Assembly: GCA_015075305.1 (NCBI GenBank)
Contig: JABTUS010000004.1
Span: 302,679 to 366,678, forward strand
Reading direction: 5' to 3'
Length of the DNA stretch: 64,000 nt
Source of the DNA: Opitutaceae bacterium
GTDB taxonomy: Bacteria > Verrucomicrobiota > Verrucomicrobiia > Opitutales > Opitutaceae
The number at the start of each line of letters is the position of its first letter. The stretch's first letter is position 1. The notes beneath the pieces were generated by a model. The model did no database searches. It was not told where the DNA came from and saw nothing but the letters and a program-made list of their open reading frames with translations. This document shows, one piece after another, positions 60,601 to 64,000 of this stretch. A program made the translations under genes and the position numbers.

Positions 60601-61540
60601 CATCAAGCAGAAGTATGGCGTGTGCCCCGGGTGAATCCGCAAGGTACGCTGCGGCGTCAGCCTCGCGCACCGAGGGTGCGGGATCCGCGTTCTCCCCCCA
60701 ACGCCTGCCGAGTCGCGCAAAAGCGCCCAACTGACGGTCGAGTTCGAGATCCATCGCACTCGCAAAGCTGTTCAATTGATATTCCGTGTTGGTGCGTCCA
60801 AACTCCAGCTCACGGGTTCTCAGACCCGCGGAGAAAATCAGAGTCAGCGCCAGCGATCCCACGATGACCGGAAGCGGGATCCACGGCGGGGCGCCGGGGC
60901 GGACCTTGGCGCTCTCCCTCCAGGCAAACATCATTCCGGCGCACCCAAGACCGACCAGGGTTGCTGCGCTGATCGGGGCCGACTCGGAGGAAGAGCCCCA
61001 ACTGTAGATGGTGGGGAGCTTGAGAATGTAGCCGATCGTCGTGGCGAATCCCACGGCAAGCGCCATGGAACCCAGCATCGCAAGCGCGAGCGTTCGAAAG
61101 CGGGGGCGCTTGCGCTGGCCAAGCCATGCAACAACCAGTCCACCGCAAAGGAAGGCAGATGCCACCATCAATGGAATCTGCCGGGATGCGGCGCTCGGAA
61201 GATGCATCGACCTGTTCTGGATCTCGCCTCCGAGCATACCCGCGTGATAGGAGAGAAATTCCCAAACCGCCACCCCACCGAGAATTGCCGGAGCCAGCGC
61301 GAGCCACGCCGCCCGACGAAGGTCCAGATGGCAGCCCAGCAGGGCGACACCGAAAAATATCAAACCGGCTCCGGACTTCATCCTTACCGAAAACTGGGTG
61401 TCTTGAACCGCCGCGATCAGCTCCGGCATCGACAACCAGCCTGAAAGGATCGCCACACCCAGGCCCACCAACGCAACCGCAGACAGTGCGGACAGACGTC
61501 GCAGCCATTGGATCTGGGGCAGTGTCGGGAGAGATGCCAT
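57605..61540 (-). CDS. Hybrid sensor histidine kinase (membrane, CHASE-like, PAS, PAS, HK, two receivers)
   Basis: A 1311-residue hybrid kinase. Residues 15-240 hold about seven transmembrane helices; 245-460 form a CHASE-like extracytoplasmic sensor; a last helix is at 463-485. PAS domains lie at about 520-645 and 655-770. HisKA has phospho-accepting His800 (SMSHEIRTPMNG); the ATPase domain is at about 900-1025 (NNAVKFTP, HDTGIGIPPERV, GGTGLGLAI). The first receiver (about 1040-1155) lacks the acidic pair at its start and looks degenerate. The second (1181-1305) is intact: Glu1187/Asp1188, phospho-acceptor Asp1231 and Lys1284. The ligand and output are unknown, and no output regulator is adjacent. 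Confidence 0.92.
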   Translation of the reverse strand: MASLPTLPQIQWLRRLSALSAVALVGLGVAILSGWLSMPELIAAVQDTQFSVRMKSGAGLIFFGVALLGCHLDLRRAAWLALAPAILGGVAVWEFLSYHAGMLGGEIQNRSMHLPSAASRQIPLMVASAFLCGGLVVAWLGQRKRPRFRTLALAMLGSMALAVGFATTIGYILKLPTIYSWGSSSESAPISAATLVGLGCAGMMFAWRESAKVRPGAPPWIPLPVIVGSLALTLIFSAGLRTRELEFGRTNTEYQLNSFASAMDLELDRQLGAFARLGRRWGENADPAPSVREADAAAYLADSPGAHAILLLDAARNPIHVYPLRGNEGSLGVSFDKETVRRETLDIAQKTLGSALSGTIVIPGMGPGFAIFAPLLNGNRVVGYVGGEFTYRRFFGAIDMKAKLAGRYHCTVSIDGVRVYPPMDDAPGVPEEAIIKAFTVHDRRVHIELSPTEALLASNRRYLPELALIAGIGITLLLGLSVHLARAARSGLRAAEQSNRRLLAENDERRRVEGMLKVSDERLRLALDSTLLGIFEWQLATNRVYYSPGIWSIVGHDPASTPLTFEVWETFVHPDDLERYREAWNLQLCGERNLIDPEYRIRVADGSWRWVYARSRAFTANDQPGVPVRIIGTIQDVTSRKAAEHALRESQSAARKLSLVASRTDNMVIIAKPDGTIEWVNESFLRIMEYSLAEVVGRGPQFFMTGPESDPRIVRRVKSAMERGEGISTDLVNYSKTGRKYHVHLEIQPVRNEQGVLENFIAIEADITGRVATETALRRAKAEADDASRAKSEFLASMSHEIRTPMNGVIGMTSLLLETPLSPEQSDYVATIRTSGEALLTIINDILDFSKIESGKMELEQQPVDLQACVEEAFDLFAMAAAAKGVELTYYIHEGVPDWITGDATRLRQVLVNLVNNAVKFTPQGSVAVEVSRADPPEGAPENQNRIWACFAVHDTGIGIPPERVNRLFKPFSQVDSSTTRKYGGTGLGLAICQRLTALMGGEIRVESAINQGSVFSFTIPIEPVPAPDGIAPIPLPRELQYQSVLCAGNETRTLRRLARILRTGDVVAEPAESAGEALRLLTTGKPFAAIVDQGILASEAGEILSARLASLRLPTVVLVPVGAQSGQVGERSSLATAAKPLKTQSLIRALASVMAASRTDAPSPAVPPAQAQILAGEVPISVLVVEDNPVNQKVALRFLERLGYRAATAGNGLEALTALTQHPHDLVFMDLQMPEMDGFEASRKIREIFPKSRQPVIVALTANALQGDREACMAAGMDDYVTKPVKINEIAEIIRKHFADHGGGVALRSS

Positions 61541-61608
61541 CAGTGGATCGTCCTAAATCACTATTAGCGTCACATCAGATCCTTTGCTGAGAAATTGTGG
61601 GGTGCGAG

Positions 61609-61651
61609 CCGGCGGTTGCGATCTCTGGTTTGAAAGGGTCGAAACCGCCGG
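61609..61651. repeat. Inverted repeat upstream of the histidine kinase gene
   Basis: CCGGCGGTT at 61609-61617 and AACCGCCGG at 61643-61651 are perfect 9-base inverse copies separated by 25 bases. They lie 69-111 bases upstream of the kinase start. They may be a regulatory site or an RNA hairpin. Confidence 0.35.
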
Positions 61652-61777
61652 TGCAACTGCTGCTGGATTGCATCATATGAACCACATCATGATTTCCAAT
61701 TCTCTGAAGGTGCCAACCCCCCAATCAATTGAGGTGCCCCTCCTCGAACTATCGGGGATCCTGACGCATTGAAGGCA

Positions 61778-64000
61778 TCATTTTCCGGAGGGATTGACCG
61801 GCTCCACGGGGCTCCCATTGCCACCGCGCAGCGCGCGCAGGAAATTTGACGGTCCGTACACGAAGCTCCAGTTGGGATTGTCAAGCGGACCGGTGAGCTT
61901 GAACTCAAGAGCCTCGGAAAGCGGCGTAAGCACGAATCCGAGAGCATTGCTGAGTATGAAGCTGCTTTGCTCGAACGGATAGAGTTTTGCGGTTGCGTCC
62001 AGCATCTTCCTGTCGAGCAGATAGTCACCCTTGGCGTCTATTGCCGCACGCGGCCCCGTCACGCGAATCTGCGGAAAATGGATTTTGGGCCCATGAATCG
62101 AAAAGTTGGCCTGCATTGCATCCAGCTTGAGGGTGCTGAAGTTGAACAAGGTGCGTCTCAGCACCTGGGAGAGAACGCCGAACAGATGAATCTCGGCCAG
62201 GTCCGCTCCGGTCAATTCCGCGTTGCCCTGACCTTGGTAACTCAACAGGTCCTCAAACATCCCGTCCGCCGACATCGCCAGATCAATCCGGCCGGCGGCA
62301 ATCTGCTCCTGCAGCCTGCTCTGCTTCGGAGGTTCGCGTCCCGCGCGCTTTGCCGCGAAATCCTCCAGGATCCGTATGCCCTCGCCAAGCGCGGCATTCT
62401 TCAGTCGCAGATCAAATCCGAGTCGTCGCGATGGGTCCTCGCCGCTCAGGTGAACGCGTCCCTCCGCGGTCCCCTGCGCGAACCCCGTGGCAATCGGATC
62501 AAGCACTATGTCGTCGTCGTTGATTGTGCCGTTCACTGAAATGTCCTTCAGCGGAAAGTCGTGGTACGAGCCGGGTCCCGCCGCATAGAAGGCAAGATTC
62601 ACCCTCCGATGCCCGCCCTTGGACGAGCCCGGGCCGTCGATCTGCCCGGAAAGCCGGAGCTGGGGCGGCTGAGAAAACTTGAATGGCTCCACGATTCCGA
62701 GGCCCTCGATTCCAATGACGCGGGCCGCCTCGTTCAAATCCATCGTCGAGGTCGCGTCGAATTCCAGCCGGGACCAGGACCTGCTTTCCCAGTTCACCGT
62801 CCGCGCAAACGTTCCGTGGGCGAATCGCGGTCCCTGGTCCGCGCGGAAGAAAAGCGCGTCATAAAAGTGCGGACGGACAAACAGTCGTGTGCGCACATGG
62901 TCAAACTGGACGCCGCGGATTGCAGTCCGGCCGTTTTCCGCGGCCACGAACACCGACAGGTCCGAATTGCGCCCCCATTGACCCCGGACGTCAACCGACG
63001 CGGATGGAACGGAGCGCGAGAAGTCGAAATTTAGCCAGAAATCCGGCCACCATTCATGAAACCAGCCGCCTATTCCGGAAGGCTCAAGCCTGCCGTCCAG
63101 CAGGAAGCGAAAGTCATGCGACTGCGTATCCATCCAATAACTACCACGGGCGATGCTCGGCCCCTGTTCCAGCGTGATGTCTTTGAAGCGGAGCGTGTGG
63201 CCTGCACACTCAAACTCCGCGCTCGCACCATCGAGCGCAACCGTGTGCGCGACCACCGCATCGACCGCGACGTGTCCGCTGAAACGCTCGGGCCTCCAAC
63301 CTGCAGCCAGGTCGACTTCAGCACGCAGGTGCGGGTCCGACCGGAGGCTGATCTCCTTTTCAAGGGGGTGTCCAACTGCGTTGCCGACCCAATGAATAAA
63401 CTGGGTCGATATGTCCCCGCGGACGCTCAGCCGGGAGGCGCCGGTTTGGAGATTCAAGGAGTCAAAACTGAGGCTCCAGAGCTTTCCTGCGAAAAGCGCG
63501 CTGAGGGAGGGTGCGACCCGGGGGAGGCTTGTCTCCATGGTGATTGCCCGGGCGGACCAGGGGGCGGCCACAACGGTGCCGATTCGGGATTTCAGGGACT
63601 TTGGCGCCAGCCGAAACGATGCGGGGTCCAGTGTGACTCCGACCACGCAATCAACATCGTCGACCTTTCGTTCCTCCGGTGCCTCGATGTGCGCCACCTC
63701 GCACCGAAGCTGCAGATCCGAAGGCCTGCCTCCTCCGATCGGAAACGTCGTCTTGAGGAGGATGCCATCAAGGATGAGAGGTTCCGCCAGTCCGCGGACC
63801 GAGTTTCCAGGCAGCCTGAAACGCCGGGCAATAAGATCGAGATCCGCCATTGCCATGGCTTTCTTGTCCGCACTCTCACTCAGATTCACCAGCAAGGTTG
63901 CCCCTTCGAGGCGATTGATCCACTCGAGCGGTCCCTGCAGCTGCCTCATCAATCGCAGATAGGCATGAACACCTTCGGCCCACATCTCGTGAAGACTCAT
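61778..64000 (-). CDS. AsmA-like C-terminal region protein, partial
   Basis: At least 740 residues; the frame is open to the right window edge, and the Met at 64000 may be internal. The sequence shows repeated amphipathic beta strands typical of AsmA/TamB-like lipid-transport proteins, for example GRVHLSGEDPSRRLGFDLRL, and a C-terminal AsmA-like region with EIHLFGVLSQVLRRTLFNFS, DAMQANFSIHGPKIHF and PFEQSSFILSNALGFVLTPL. Such proteins bridge inner and outer membranes and affect envelope lipid homeostasis. The N-terminal transmembrane anchor would lie outside the window. Confidence 0.8.
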   Translation of the reverse strand: MSLHEMWAEGVHAYLRLMRQLQGPLEWINRLEGATLLVNLSESADKKAMAMADLDLIARRFRLPGNSVRGLAEPLILDGILLKTTFPIGGGRPSDLQLRCEVAHIEAPEERKVDDVDCVVGVTLDPASFRLAPKSLKSRIGTVVAAPWSARAITMETSLPRVAPSLSALFAGKLWSLSFDSLNLQTGASRLSVRGDISTQFIHWVGNAVGHPLEKEISLRSDPHLRAEVDLAAGWRPERFSGHVAVDAVVAHTVALDGASAEFECAGHTLRFKDITLEQGPSIARGSYWMDTQSHDFRFLLDGRLEPSGIGGWFHEWWPDFWLNFDFSRSVPSASVDVRGQWGRNSDLSVFVAAENGRTAIRGVQFDHVRTRLFVRPHFYDALFFRADQGPRFAHGTFARTVNWESRSWSRLEFDATSTMDLNEAARVIGIEGLGIVEPFKFSQPPQLRLSGQIDGPGSSKGGHRRVNLAFYAAGPGSYHDFPLKDISVNGTINDDDIVLDPIATGFAQGTAEGRVHLSGEDPSRRLGFDLRLKNAALGEGIRILEDFAAKRAGREPPKQSRLQEQIAAGRIDLAMSADGMFEDLLSYQGQGNAELTGADLAEIHLFGVLSQVLRRTLFNFSTLKLDAMQANFSIHGPKIHFPQIRVTGPRAAIDAKGDYLLDRKMLDATAKLYPFEQSSFILSNALGFVLTPLSEALEFKLTGPLDNPNWSFVYGPSNFLRALRGGNGSPVEPVNPSGK

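Noticed and set aside
1-64000. Possible tRNA, CRISPR array, insertion sequence or prophage
   Set aside because: I looked for TpsiC-like arms, regularly spaced repeats, transposase motifs and phage genes and found none; the scan was by eye only.

Overview
The window reads as a GC-rich chromosomal segment from a Verrucomicrobiota bacterium, most likely of the Opitutales/Opitutaceae type. No rRNA marker is present, so this rests on gene content: type II secretion pseudopilins, tandem DUF1080 proteins, a PmoA/DUF6807 protein, ThuA, a large propeller-HEAT-cytochrome c dehydrogenase, DUF3570 with ApbE, DUF5069, and small GC-rich secreted or membrane proteins. I see no tRNA, rRNA, CRISPR array, insertion sequence or prophage. 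Genes are densely packed with many 4-base stop/start overlaps.

Layout. 1-4955: a type II secretion operon, gspG (5' truncated by the window edge), H, I, J, K, L, M. 5084-9180: a DUF3570 outer-membrane-type protein, ApbE, and an immunoglobulin-like repeat surface protein. 9194-14261: TPR protein and RadC, ThuA, then an oxidoreductase and an MFS transporter. 14365-17624: YqeY, a lipoprotein and an unrecognised 740-residue membrane protein. 17787-18482: a decayed sodium/solute symporter pseudogene. 18584-29918: carbohydrate and secreted dehydrogenase region: PmoA-like protein, two divergent cytochrome c-linked dehydrogenases, a four-gene overlapping oxidoreductase operon, and a divergent DUF1080-tandem plus TIM-barrel pair that fits 3-keto-glycoside breakdown. 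29905-47691: mostly housekeeping genes (acyltransferase, YbaB, RecR, IlvB, superoxide dismutase, TadA, VF530, TrmO, DUF5069, PurL) with small unknowns. 47713-55966: a bacillithiol-type operon. 56221-64000: a LacI regulator, a large hybrid histidine kinase and an AsmA-like protein that runs off the right edge.

The most interesting system is the minus-strand operon at 47700-55966. It encodes, in order, a large secreted PIG-L family protein, an unannotated 48-residue membrane protein, a sodium/solute symporter, a compact (258-residue) BshC-like protein, BshB1, BshA and a PIG-V-like glycosyltransferase. A clean rho-independent terminator overlaps the last stop codon. BshA and BshB1 are clear, so the cell probably makes bacillithiol or a relative. 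The BshC candidate is about half the usual length and would be a divergent form of the cysteine-adding enzyme.

Start sites were chosen by domain boundaries, signal peptides, overlaps and ribosome-binding sites. Many genes lack a recognisable Shine-Dalgarno sequence, so several starts are uncertain.
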